Positions 27,248 through 33,132 of a stretch of 64,000 bases of DNA are shown here, piece after piece. Positions within the stretch are counted from its first letter, which is position 1; every line of letters begins with the position of its first letter. The notes beneath the pieces are model-generated. The model was not told the DNA's origin and made no database searches. It saw only the letters and a program-made list of their open reading frames with translations. Position numbers and translations under genes: made by a program. The DNA is from Aurantiacibacter sediminis (lineage in GTDB: Bacteria; Pseudomonadota; Alphaproteobacteria; Sphingomonadales; Sphingomonadaceae), in contig NZ_JAEANY010000001.1 in assembly GCF_016019885.1 (NCBI RefSeq), positions 124,001 through 188,000 of the forward strand, in the 5' to 3' direction.

Positions 27248-27784
27248 TCAGCCATAATGCACCCCCGGCCTGTCGCATTGGGCGAGCAATTGCAGCATCG
27301 CATTATCGTCATTCTTGCGCAGAATTCTGCGATATTTCCCGCGCCGCATCACCACCTGCACCAGCCCTGTGTGGAAGCGATAGGCGGCCGAGAGACCGGT
27401 GGACTTTGCCGAGGCGCGATTGATACGGCTCACCCGCCTGCCCAGCGCCACATCCCAGGCATTGGCGAACCCCGCCGCACCTGCCCGCCGCCGCAAGCGA
27501 TAGGCGCTGGTCACATCCATCCCGACACACCGCGCGGCCTCCGCCACGCAGAGCGTCTGCGCAAGATAACCGATAAACGCACCCTGCCGCTCAGGCGTCC
27601 ACCCGTCCTTGCGTGCGCGCACGGGAACGGGGTGGAACGCCGGAATGCGGCGGCGCGGCTTGGGATGACCGGCTTGGGGATGGCGAGATGGTGTGGCGCT
27701 GCTCATGCGCCGGAGGGTGAGAGCGGGTGCGGGCTGTAGGAAAGCGCAAAAGGGGCCGCCCAAGGAAAGAGGCGAGGCAGCCAT
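27248..27784 (-). CDS. Sphingomonad-type helix-turn-helix protein of unknown function
   Basis: A protein of 178 residues from ATG 27784, which has GAGG 6 nt upstream; ATG 27706 would give 152. After a basic Pro-rich N-terminus comes DGWTPERQGAFIGYLAQTLC, then VAEAARCVGMDVTSAYRLRR, a clear helix-turn-helix. RAGAAGFANAWDVAL follows. I recall many sphingomonad proteins with this WTPERQ-AAxxVGM-AYRLRRR pattern, none with known function; phage-terminase-small-subunit-like DNA binding is one possibility. It lies 31 bp after the 46-residue basic protein. Confidence 0.7.
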   Translation of the reverse strand: MAASPLSLGGPFCAFLQPAPALTLRRMSSATPSRHPQAGHPKPRRRIPAFHPVPVRARKDGWTPERQGAFIGYLAQTLCVAEAARCVGMDVTSAYRLRRRAGAAGFANAWDVALGRRVSRINRASAKSTGLSAAYRFHTGLVQVVMRRGKYRRILRKNDDNAMLQLLAQCDRPGVHYG

Positions 27785-27815
27785 AAGCTCCCTCGCCTCT
27801 CCTAATTGGCGCGGG

Positions 27816-27956
27816 TCATCCGCGCAGCAGCCCGGGCGCAAACGCCCTGGGCATGAGCCTGCCAAACAGGCTCTTGGCGCGCGGCCGGCGGCGTCCGCGC
27901 ATTTTCGCCTTCAGCACCGAGGGTGCACATGCGAGGGTTTTGAAACGGGCCTTCAT
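27816..27956 (-). CDS. Small basic protein (46 aa) behind the conserved leader
   Basis: A 46-residue, strongly basic protein, MKARFKTLACAPSVLKAKMR then GRRRPRAKSLFGRLMPRAFA. ATG 27956 has AAGGAG at a spacing of 7, a very good ribosome site. The first codons (M-x-A-R-F) and the whole upstream leader match those of the DUF465 gene at 25.2-25.4 kb, although the bodies differ. It may be an RNA- or DNA-binding peptide. No family recognised. Confidence 0.6.
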   Translation of the reverse strand: MKARFKTLACAPSVLKAKMRGRRRPRAKSLFGRLMPRAFAPGLLRG

Positions 27957-28117
27957 CTTCAGTCTCCTTGATTGGAGGGTTGGAGAGATCGGCCAGCCGC
28001 TGCTCGTTTCGGTGTTTTCCGGGAGGCTTGGGCCACCGTCAAACACGCACCGGCTGTCCGATGCGGTCCGACATCACGAGAGGCTTTCGCCGCCCGCCAG
28101 AGGGGCCCGGTCCGCAT
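27957..28117 (-). ncRNA. Conserved structured 5-prime leader, copy 2
   Basis: Second copy of the leader at 25398-25558, upstream of the 46-residue basic protein. The hairpin is CGCATCGG-ACAG-CCGGTGCG (28065-28046). One stem base differs from copy 1, changing an A-U pair to a G-U pair, so pairing is kept. The ATGCGGaCCG/CGGaCCGCAT long-range pair is identical. The overlapping short frame reads MSDRIGQPVRV (28039-28074). The start side carries CATTGTATC where copy 1 has TATACAT. Confidence 0.55.
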
Positions 28118-28184
28118 TGATACAATGTTTCATTGGCGGGGTGGTTCCCGGAGGGAGGGCGATTTTTGGTGGTAGCTGAGAAAG

Positions 28185-28303
28185 GCCCACCCCTAGCCCC
28201 TCCCGCAGGCGGGAGGGGAACATGTCGCGCGCAATCCAACCCTCCCGCTTGCGGGAGGGTCGCGAGACTTACCAGCTTGCTGGTTAGTCGCAGCGGGGTG
28301 GGC
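28185..28303. repeat. Palindromic intergenic repeat, copy B (complete)
   Basis: A 119-bp element with perfect 9-bp terminal inverted repeats GCCCACCCC (28185-28193) and GGGGTGGGC (28295-28303). Inside are two CCCTCCCGC/GCGGGAGGG-type hairpins and the variable hairpin ACCAGC-TT-GCTGGT framed by GACT/AGTC. It ends 30 bp before the DUF559 start. It is the best preserved copy in the window and defines the family. Confidence 0.85.
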
Positions 28304-28333
28304 AAACCCAAACGTTTAAGGCAAACCCACCTC

Positions 28334-28696
28334 ATGCCCGAGTGGAACCCCCGAAACACCAACCGCGCCCGCACCCTGCGCAACGCCGCTCCACCGGCAG
28401 AACGCACCCTCTGGCAGCACCTCTCCCGCAAACAGCTCGGCGTAAAGTTCAGCCGCCAAATGCCCGTCGGCCCCTATTTCGCCGATTTCCTGTGCCGCGA
28501 TCTCAAACTGGTCGTCGAATGCGATGGCGAGAGCCACGATCTGCGCCCCGATCACGACGCGCGGCGCGATGCTTTCATGCAGGCCGAAGGCTACACCGTA
28601 CTCCGCTTTGCGAACGAGGATGTGCGGCACAACACCGAAGGCGTGCTCCACATGATCCGCGAAGAAGTCGAACGCCTAAAGCCAAAGCCCAAATAA
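28334..28696 (+). CDS. DUF559 endonuclease-like protein
   Basis: A 120-residue protein of the DUF559 family, related to VSR and other PD-(D/E)xK nucleases. The N-terminus ARTLRNAAPPAERTLWQHLS and the core FSRQMPVGPYFADFLCRDLK then LVVECDGESHD are typical. Candidate catalytic residues are Asp51, Glu62 and Asp64. EGYTVLRFANEDVRHN follows. It is immediately preceded by repeat B and followed, 2 bp after its stop, by repeat C. The intact frame and tight bracketing suggest the gene travels with or depends on these repeats. Confidence 0.85.
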   Translation: MPEWNPRNTNRARTLRNAAPPAERTLWQHLSRKQLGVKFSRQMPVGPYFADFLCRDLKLVVECDGESHDLRPDHDARRDAFMQAEGYTVLRFANEDVRHNTEGVLHMIREEVERLKPKPK

Positions 28697-28698
28697 AT

Positions 28699-28763
28699 CC
28701 CTCCCGCCCGCGGGAGGGAAGCGAGACTTGGCGGCTATGCCGCCTAGTCGCAGCAGGGTGGGC
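28699..28763. repeat. Palindromic intergenic repeat, copy C (half element)
   Basis: CCCTCCCGC/GCGGGAGGG hairpin (28699-28718), then GCGAGACTT, the variable hairpin GGCGGC-TAT-GCCGCC, AGTCGCAGC and the end AGGGTGGGC (to 28763). It starts 2 bp after the DUF559 stop and may serve as its terminator. Confidence 0.85.
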
Positions 28764-28800
28764 AATTCCGAGCACCGATCGCCAGACAACACCTCCCCAA

Positions 28801-28864
28801 CCCTCCCGCCTGCGGGAGGGTCGCGAGACTTATCAGCTTGCTGATTAGTCGCAGCGGGGCGGGC
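28801..28864. repeat. Palindromic intergenic repeat, copy D (half element)
   Basis: Same architecture as copy C: CCCTCCCGC/GCGGGAGGG, TCGCGAGACTT, variable hairpin ATCAGC-TT-GCTGAT, AGTCGCAGCGGGGCGGGC. Compared with copies B and C the stem changes in both arms together. Confidence 0.85.
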
Positions 28865-28913
28865 AAAATCCCCCCGCCGCTTGCCAGAGAAGAGTGGGGC
28901 CTCCCGGCCCCAT

Positions 28914-28950
28914 GCCCACCCCTAACCCCTCCCGCAGGCAGGAGGGGGAG
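28914..28950. repeat. Palindromic intergenic repeat, copy E (fragment)
   Basis: GCCCACCCC terminal sequence followed by CCCTCCCGC/GCAGGAGGG, an imperfect hairpin. It resembles the left end of copy B and lies between repeat D and the stop of the HEPN-like gene, closing the repeat cluster. Confidence 0.7.
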
Positions 28951-28964
28951 AGGCGAATGTAATT

Positions 28965-29933
28965 CTAGTCACCCACCGTCAGCTCTTCATAGGGCTTTCG
29001 ATCGACTTCTCTTAGGTTTTTGCGCAATTCACTCGGATAAACTACTTGAATATGGCCCACACCTTCAATTTCATGCTTGGCTATACGATACTCTGTAGAG
29101 CCATGGTTCTCATAGAAAACCAAAACCGCCGAAGTGAGACCATCCTCTACCATTTTGCTTTTGACCCAAGCGAATGAAACTTCGACACTGCACATATGCA
29201 AATACCGCACTTCCAATGGACATACATATTCACCAAGGAAAGCTAGGCTATTCCAAGGAAAGTCTTCTTCTTCGTCCTCATCTGGATCAAGATTAAATTG
29301 AGTTTCAATACCCGCTCCATTGAGCGCGCCATCAAGAAATAATCGTGTCCGGGTTCTGTCGGATGCTTCAAACTCAGGCGACTCGCCCAACTTTTTGCGC
29401 ACGAATTCCGCTACGAAAACGCCAAACTGCTCCACAGATTTAATTGTTGTCTTCGAAACTTTCTTTGAGCTGGATTTGCCGGCATCGAAAGCGATTTTAC
29501 CTGCAATCTGATTCACCAATAGCTTTGTGAAAGCTGAAACAGAAACTATTGCTAGCAGAGCTTCATCAGCGTCGAAGTCGAGCTTGTAATCGTGAGTTGA
29601 CGGGTTCCTGTAGTCCTCGCGGTAACGCGTAAGCTGTTTAAGGGCGCGCGGCCTTATCAGCTTTTCTTTCTCCAAATATTCTTCGATCTTAAAGGGAGTG
29701 AGCTTAGACGGATCCTTTCCCGCAAGAACCCTATAAGCTTCTTTCAACCCCCCTTCAAAGGCTTGATTACAACGGTAAATAGCATCAGTGCACGAATCTA
29801 GTTCACCATCGTCCTCTCGCTCAAAGTGCTTTATCGCTACAGCGATGTGGCGCTGAATTGATCGAAGACCTGGCATAAAATCGCCAGCTGGCAAATCCTC
29901 GATTGCACCATGAATAATCTCGGTCAGATCCAT
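28965..29933 (-). CDS. HEPN-like putative RNase / defence protein
   Basis: A 322-residue protein. The N-terminal 145 residues are helical and contain YRNPSTHDY, an R-N-x3-H motif (Arg109, His114) followed by DADEALLAIVSVSAFTKLLV. This is the layout of HEPN ribonuclease domains found in toxins and phage defence. The C-terminal half has an acidic stretch (LDPDEDEEEDFPW) and LTSAVLVFYENHG; I recognise no domain there. The gene is visibly AT-richer than its neighbours with codons rare elsewhere here, a sign of recent transfer. It lies 8 bp downstream of nrdB. A defence role is inference from motif and context. Confidence 0.6.
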   Translation of the reverse strand: MDLTEIIHGAIEDLPAGDFMPGLRSIQRHIAVAIKHFEREDDGELDSCTDAIYRCNQAFEGGLKEAYRVLAGKDPSKLTPFKIEEYLEKEKLIRPRALKQLTRYREDYRNPSTHDYKLDFDADEALLAIVSVSAFTKLLVNQIAGKIAFDAGKSSSKKVSKTTIKSVEQFGVFVAEFVRKKLGESPEFEASDRTRTRLFLDGALNGAGIETQFNLDPDEDEEEDFPWNSLAFLGEYVCPLEVRYLHMCSVEVSFAWVKSKMVEDGLTSAVLVFYENHGSTEYRIAKHEIEGVGHIQVVYPSELRKNLREVDRKPYEELTVGD

Positions 29934-29941
29934 ACCGGGAC

Positions 29942-31003
29942 CTACTCCGCAGCAACACCCTTAGCGCTGGTCTCGCCGAACATATCAGGGCCTTCGTCCG
30001 CGACTTCTTCTTCGTTCGCGGCTTTGGCGGTGCGGCGTTTGTCGAAGCTACTCCACACATCCTGCCAATTGCCCGTCGTCGCGCCCTTGGAATATTCGGT
30101 GGCGCGGGTTTCGAAGAAGTTGGCGTGCTCCACGCCGTTCAGCAGCGGGGCGAGCCAGGGCAGCGGGTGGTCTTCGACCATATAGATGGTCGGCAGGCCG
30201 AGCTGCTGCAGGCGCCAGTCCGCAATGTAGCGGATATACTTCTTGATTTCCTTCGCCGTCATGCCGGGCACGGGGCCATCTTCGAAAGCGAGATCGATGA
30301 AGGCATCTTCCAGGCGCACCGTTTTCTGGCACATGTCCATGATGTCTTCCTTCACCGCCTTGGTCAGGCAGTCCCGCTCCTGACAGAAGGCATGGAAGAG
30401 GCGGGTGATGCCTTCGCAGTGCAGGCTTTCATCGCGCACCGACCAGCTGACGATCTGGCCCATGCCCTTCATCTTGTTGAAGCGCGGGAAGTTCATCAGC
30501 ATGGCGAAGCTGGCGAAGAGCTGCAGCCCTTCGGTAAAGCCGCCGAACATCGCCAGCGTGCGGGCGATATCCTCATCATTATCGACGCCGAATTCCTGAA
30601 GGTAGTCGTGCTTGTCCTTCATTTCCTCATATTCGAGGAACATGCCGTATTCGCTTTCGGGCATGCCGATCGTGTCGAGCAGGTGGGAATAGGCCGCGAT
30701 ATGCACCGTCTCCATATTGGAGAAGGCGGCGAGCATCATCTTGACCTCGGTCGGCTTGAACACGCGGCCGTATTTCTCGTGGTAGCAATCCTGCACCTCG
30801 ACATCGGCCTGGGTGAAGAAACGGAAGATCTGCGTGAGCAGGTTCCGCTCATGATCCGACAGGTTCTGCGCCCAGTCGCGGCAGTCCTCACCCAGGGGCA
30901 CTTCTTCCGGCATCCAGTGGACCTGCTGCTGCCGTTTCCAGAACTCATAGGCCCACGGATATTCAAAGGGCTTGTAGGTCTTGCGGGCTTCGAGCAACGA
31001 CAT
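29942..31003 (-). CDS. nrdB: Ribonucleoside-diphosphate reductase beta subunit
   Basis: A 353-residue class I radical-generating subunit. Metal ligands appear in order: TQADVEVQDCY (Asp), FSNMETVHIAAYSHLLD (Glu, His and the tyrosyl-radical Tyr) and SVRDESLHCEGITRLFH (Glu, His). The Tyr is present, so a tyrosyl radical of the class Ia type is expected. The N-terminus begins directly with the beta fold and has no ATP-cone. ATG 31003 has GGAGA 7 nt upstream. It lies on the same strand as nrdA but 2.9 kb away, with small genes between. Confidence 0.95.
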   Translation of the reverse strand: MSLLEARKTYKPFEYPWAYEFWKRQQQVHWMPEEVPLGEDCRDWAQNLSDHERNLLTQIFRFFTQADVEVQDCYHEKYGRVFKPTEVKMMLAAFSNMETVHIAAYSHLLDTIGMPESEYGMFLEYEEMKDKHDYLQEFGVDNDEDIARTLAMFGGFTEGLQLFASFAMLMNFPRFNKMKGMGQIVSWSVRDESLHCEGITRLFHAFCQERDCLTKAVKEDIMDMCQKTVRLEDAFIDLAFEDGPVPGMTAKEIKKYIRYIADWRLQQLGLPTIYMVEDHPLPWLAPLLNGVEHANFFETRATEYSKGATTGNWQDVWSSFDKRRTAKAANEEEVADEGPDMFGETSAKGVAAE

Positions 31004-31032
31004 GTGGTGGTCTCCGGTGTTTGTGCGAATAA

Positions 31033-31060
31033 CCTATATAGGGAATCACAGGCGTGATTC
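31033..31060 (-). promoter_or_regulatory. nrdB control region: NrdR-like palindrome and GANTC inverted repeat
   Basis: Thirty bases upstream of nrdB lies CCTATATAGG (31033-31042), a perfect palindrome resembling the core of NrdR boxes. It is followed by GAATCAC-AGGC-GTGATTC (31043-31060), a perfect inverted repeat with a GANTC methylation site in each arm. Both suggest control of nrdB, by NrdR and by CcrM/GcrA-type regulation. Neither is proven, and a second NrdR box at the usual spacing is not clear. Confidence 0.45.
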
Positions 31061-31197
31061 GATAGCAAGCATGGTCTTTGTGTCGGGGATAATTTGGGGA
31101 TTGCGGTGCATGCTTTAGGCTATGTTTCGGAACATGCGGCCTCGCGCGTGGATTGATGGGTTACGAACCCGCACTGAAAATCAGGAGCAAGCCCCCC

Positions 31198-31452
31198 ATG
31201 TCCGACAGCAAAACGAAGTCCGCCTATAATGAGACCGACGGCACCAGCACTGGCAACACCTATGATTACGAGCCCGGAGACAGCCGCGCCGTCACTCATC
31301 AGGAAGAGCCTGATGGTGCAGGCCTGACCGCCACCGGCGTGCGCGAAGACGAGGCGCGGATGCGTGCCAAGGGTGAGCGCCCCGCTCTAAAGGATAATCC
31401 CGACAACGATATAATCGAACGCGCGATCGAGCGCGGCCTTAAAGACAGCTAA
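31198..31452 (+). CDS. Small hydrophilic protein (84 aa)
   Basis: An 84-residue acidic, probably disordered protein: YNETDGTSTGNTYDYEPGDS, then EEPDGAGLTATGVREDEARM and NPDNDIIERAIERGL. No signal or membrane segment. ATG 31198 has AGGAG about 10 nt upstream, better than the ATG 45 bp earlier. A strong terminator follows. Similar hydrophilic small proteins are often part of the general stress response in sphingomonads, but no good EcfG site is seen here. Function unknown. Confidence 0.65.
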   Translation: MSDSKTKSAYNETDGTSTGNTYDYEPGDSRAVTHQEEPDGAGLTATGVREDEARMRAKGERPALKDNPDNDIIERAIERGLKDS

Positions 31453-31477
31453 GGCGTAGTAATCGGTTGTTTTTAAA

Positions 31478-31503
31478 GGGGCGGGCTTCGGCTCGCCTCT
31501 TTG
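31478..31503 (+). terminator. Intrinsic terminator after the 84-aa gene
   Basis: GGGGCGGGC (31478-31486) pairs with GCTCGCCTC (31491-31499), with two G-U pairs, around the stable TTCG tetraloop. TTTG follows. It sits 26 bp past the stop of the small hydrophilic gene. Confidence 0.8.
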
Positions 31504-31537
31504 CGTTTGGCCCGACGGGTTTTTGCGACGAGCCGTT

Positions 31538-31563
31538 GGAACGCAAATCCGCGATACAATGTT
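31538..31563 (+). promoter_or_regulatory. Possible EcfG-type promoter
   Basis: GGAAC (31538-31542) is followed after 17 bases by TGTT (31560-31563). This is one base longer and one base different from the GGAAC-N16-CGTT consensus of alphaproteobacterial general stress promoters. It lies 42 bp upstream of the 73-aa gene at 31605. Confidence 0.4.
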
Positions 31564-31604
31564 TCATTTACGCGTAGCCAATTCCGGCGCGTTGGAGAGA
31601 GAGA

Positions 31605-31826
31605 ATGACCACCACATCACGTGCGGGAAAGACCGGCTGGAATACACTGCCCCCGCCGGCCCAGCAGGACGACCCGTCGCCCAAAGTCTCGCAATCGCTC
31701 GACCGGATGCGCCAGATGGGCGTGCTGACCGAGGAGAGGCCGCAATTCCATCATGGCCCGCAGCAAAAACAGACCACACGCGCGCGCCACGCGGACGGTT
31801 CTCTCGCTGGTGGCTTTGCCAAGTAG
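31605..31826 (+). CDS. Small hypothetical protein (73 aa)
   Basis: A 73-residue polar protein, MTTTSRAGKTGWNTLPPPAQ then SPKVSQSLDRMRQMGVLTEE, ending with a basic tail. GGAGAGAGAG precedes ATG 31605. A possible EcfG promoter lies upstream. No domain recognised; a DNA-binding or stress-associated role would be a guess. It is convergent with the next minus-strand membrane gene, 17 bp apart. Confidence 0.6.
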   Translation: MTTTSRAGKTGWNTLPPPAQQDDPSPKVSQSLDRMRQMGVLTEERPQFHHGPQQKQTTRARHADGSLAGGFAK

Positions 31827-31843
31827 CGGCGATTGGCGCGCGC

Positions 31844-32146
31844 TCAGCGCTCCTGCTTGTTGATGCGGCGCGAAATCTCGAGACCGATCAGGATCGGCGT
31901 CGCCCACAGCCAGGTGAGCAGCCCTGCCTCTCTCCAGCCGCCATTTTCAGGCAGCCGCATCGAGCAGCCATAGATTTCCAGCAGGTTTTCGGGCTGGCAA
32001 GTCGAGGGCCAATAGGCATCGGCATAGAGGTAAATGCCCAGCCCGAACCACGCCACTTGCGCGACGTAGAGGACGAGAAACCGCGACACACCGATTTCGC
32101 CATATCCGTGATGCGTCGGAAAGCGTTTGTTGGCTCTGCTACCCAT
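31844..32146 (-). CDS. Two-helix membrane protein of unknown function
   Basis: A 100-residue protein with hydrophobic segments at about 20-42 (VSRFLVLYVAQVAWFGLGIY) and 75-90 (AGLLTWLWATPILIGLE). The loop between has two Cys (STCQPENLLEIYGCS), which may form a disulfide if periplasmic. The C-terminus RRINKQER is basic, consistent with a cytoplasmic end. The ribosome site before ATG 32146 is weak. No family recognised. Confidence 0.6.
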   Translation of the reverse strand: MGSRANKRFPTHHGYGEIGVSRFLVLYVAQVAWFGLGIYLYADAYWPSTCQPENLLEIYGCSMRLPENGGWREAGLLTWLWATPILIGLEISRRINKQER

Positions 32147-32220
32147 GCGTCTTGCATACGCGCAGAATGGTTAGGAAAGCCTTACCAAAAATGAGCCGTG
32201 CATCATCGGCGATGAAATGA

Positions 32221-32245
32221 GGAACGTGTGCCCCGCCCTTCCGTT
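32221..32245 (+). promoter_or_regulatory. EcfG-type general stress promoter upstream of DUF2171 gene
   Basis: GGAAC (32221-32225), 16 bases, then CGTT (32242-32245): an exact match to the GGAAC-N16-CGTT consensus of EcfG sigma factors. It is 38 bp upstream of the DUF2171 start, a good distance for a short leader. This suggests general-stress induction. Confidence 0.7.
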
Positions 32246-32283
32246 GATTAAGTAAGACGCTAATTTGAAAGGCAAATTACTTT

Positions 32284-32526
32284 ATGTTTGAGAAGCTACG
32301 CATCAGTGAACACATGGAAGTCACCAATTCGGAAGGCGAGCATATCGGCACCGTGGATGCGGTGGAGAATGACAATATTAAGCTGACCAAGTCGGACAGC
32401 ATGGATGATATGCACCACTTCCTCAGCATGAACGATGTCGACCGCGTGAAAGATAATCGCGTGTACCTCAAGAAGGATGCACGGATTCCGGCGGGTCTGG
32501 GCAACAAGGCCCAAGCCACCGTCTGA
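32284..32526 (+). CDS. DUF2171 (PRC-barrel-like) protein
   Basis: An 80-residue protein. ISEHMEVTNSEGEHIGTVDA, NDNIKLTKSD and MNDVDRVKDNRVYLKKDA form the small beta-barrel pattern of DUF2171, a relative of PRC-barrel domains. Such genes are frequent in stress regulons of sphingomonads. An exact EcfG promoter lies upstream and a long hairpin downstream. Function unknown. Confidence 0.82.
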   Translation: MFEKLRISEHMEVTNSEGEHIGTVDAVENDNIKLTKSDSMDDMHHFLSMNDVDRVKDNRVYLKKDARIPAGLGNKAQATV

Positions 32527-32564
32527 TTGAAAACGAGTTTCTGTCCGCCCGTGAGGGTGGCAGC

Positions 32565-32617
32565 AAAAGGAGCCTGGCGCTCGCAAAGCCTCAAGGAGGC
32601 TGGCGAGGCCGGGCTCC
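32565..32617. terminator. Long bidirectional hairpin
   Basis: GGAGCC, GGC, CTCGC and AGCCT (32569-32596) pair in turn with AGGCT, GCGAG, GCC and GGCTCC (to 32617), with small internal loops. On the minus strand TTTT follows at once (32568-32565), so it ends the lipoprotein gene. On the plus strand GCGTTTCTGG follows, so it may also end the DUF2171 transcript. Confidence 0.8.
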
Positions 32618-32629
32618 GCGTTTCTGGCC

Positions 32630-32911
32630 TCAGCCCCGGCTTTTCGACCCGAAGAAACTGCCCCCGCCAAGCACGGTGATGCCGAGGAAGAAGCCGAAAT
32701 CATACCAGCCGCCCGAATTGGGCACGGCGTAGACCGCAATGTTCGGATCGAAGAGCGATCCGATCCAAGCGAAGGGGAAGACGAAGCCATGCCATAGGCC
32801 CCACCAGAAACCGGGTGCGGATGCCTCGGCTGAGACACCCGCATCGATCTGGTTCGCACAGGCCGACAGCAGCACGGCCAACCCTACAGTGATGGCAATT
32901 CTCTGGAACAT
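32630..32911 (-). CDS. Small lipoprotein
   Basis: A 93-residue lipoprotein: signal MFQRIAITVGLAVLLSACAN with lipobox LSAC. The mature part has WWGLWHGFVFPFAWIGSLFD and GWYDFGFFLGITVLGG, two aromatic hydrophobic stretches that may lie in or on a membrane. GGAGGAG precedes ATG 32911. It is the last of three small minus-strand membrane-associated genes ending at a strong terminator. No family recognised. Confidence 0.7.
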   Translation of the reverse strand: MFQRIAITVGLAVLLSACANQIDAGVSAEASAPGFWWGLWHGFVFPFAWIGSLFDPNIAVYAVPNSGGWYDFGFFLGITVLGGGSFFGSKSRG

Positions 32912-32934
32912 GGCGGAATTCTCCTCCCCGCAAA

Positions 32935-33120
32935 TCATCCCACTGGCCTGATATAGATCGCGAAGGCCACCATGAACAACATGGTCAATCCCATGATAAA
33001 GAACTTGCGCGCACCCGCCACATCGCCGCCGCGCATCAACACCGATCCGCGCCACGCGTTGAGAATGGCCAGAACGCCGACCACGACGATGGCGGAGACA
33101 AACAGCGCGTCATTATCCAT
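32935..33120 (-). CDS. Small two-helix membrane protein
   Basis: A 61-residue protein with two helices, FVSAIVVVGVLAILNAWRGS and FFIMGLTMLFMVAFAIYI. A short basic loop between them (RGSVLMRGGDVAGARK) places the loop in the cytoplasm. GGGAAGG precedes ATG 33120. It resembles the neighbouring 63-residue protein in size and layout. Function unknown. Confidence 0.65.
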   Translation of the reverse strand: MDNDALFVSAIVVVGVLAILNAWRGSVLMRGGDVAGARKFFIMGLTMLFMVAFAIYIRPVG

Positions 33121-33132
33121 GATTGCCTTCCC

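Noticed and set aside
26155-27312. A 371-codon minus-strand frame opposite the lipoprotein and membrane genes
   Set aside because: It is antisense to a coupled three-gene operon with a good signal peptide and membrane helices; the antisense product is His/Gly/Arg-rich shadow sequence.
28185-28950. Possible CRISPR array because of repeated blocks
   Set aside because: The repeats are palindromic elements of unequal spacing with a gene between them. There are no uniform direct repeats with spacers and no cas genes.
31129-31154. EcfG promoter upstream of the 84-aa gene (GGAAC at 31129)
   Set aside because: No GTT lies at the right distance; GATT follows instead. The match is too weak.
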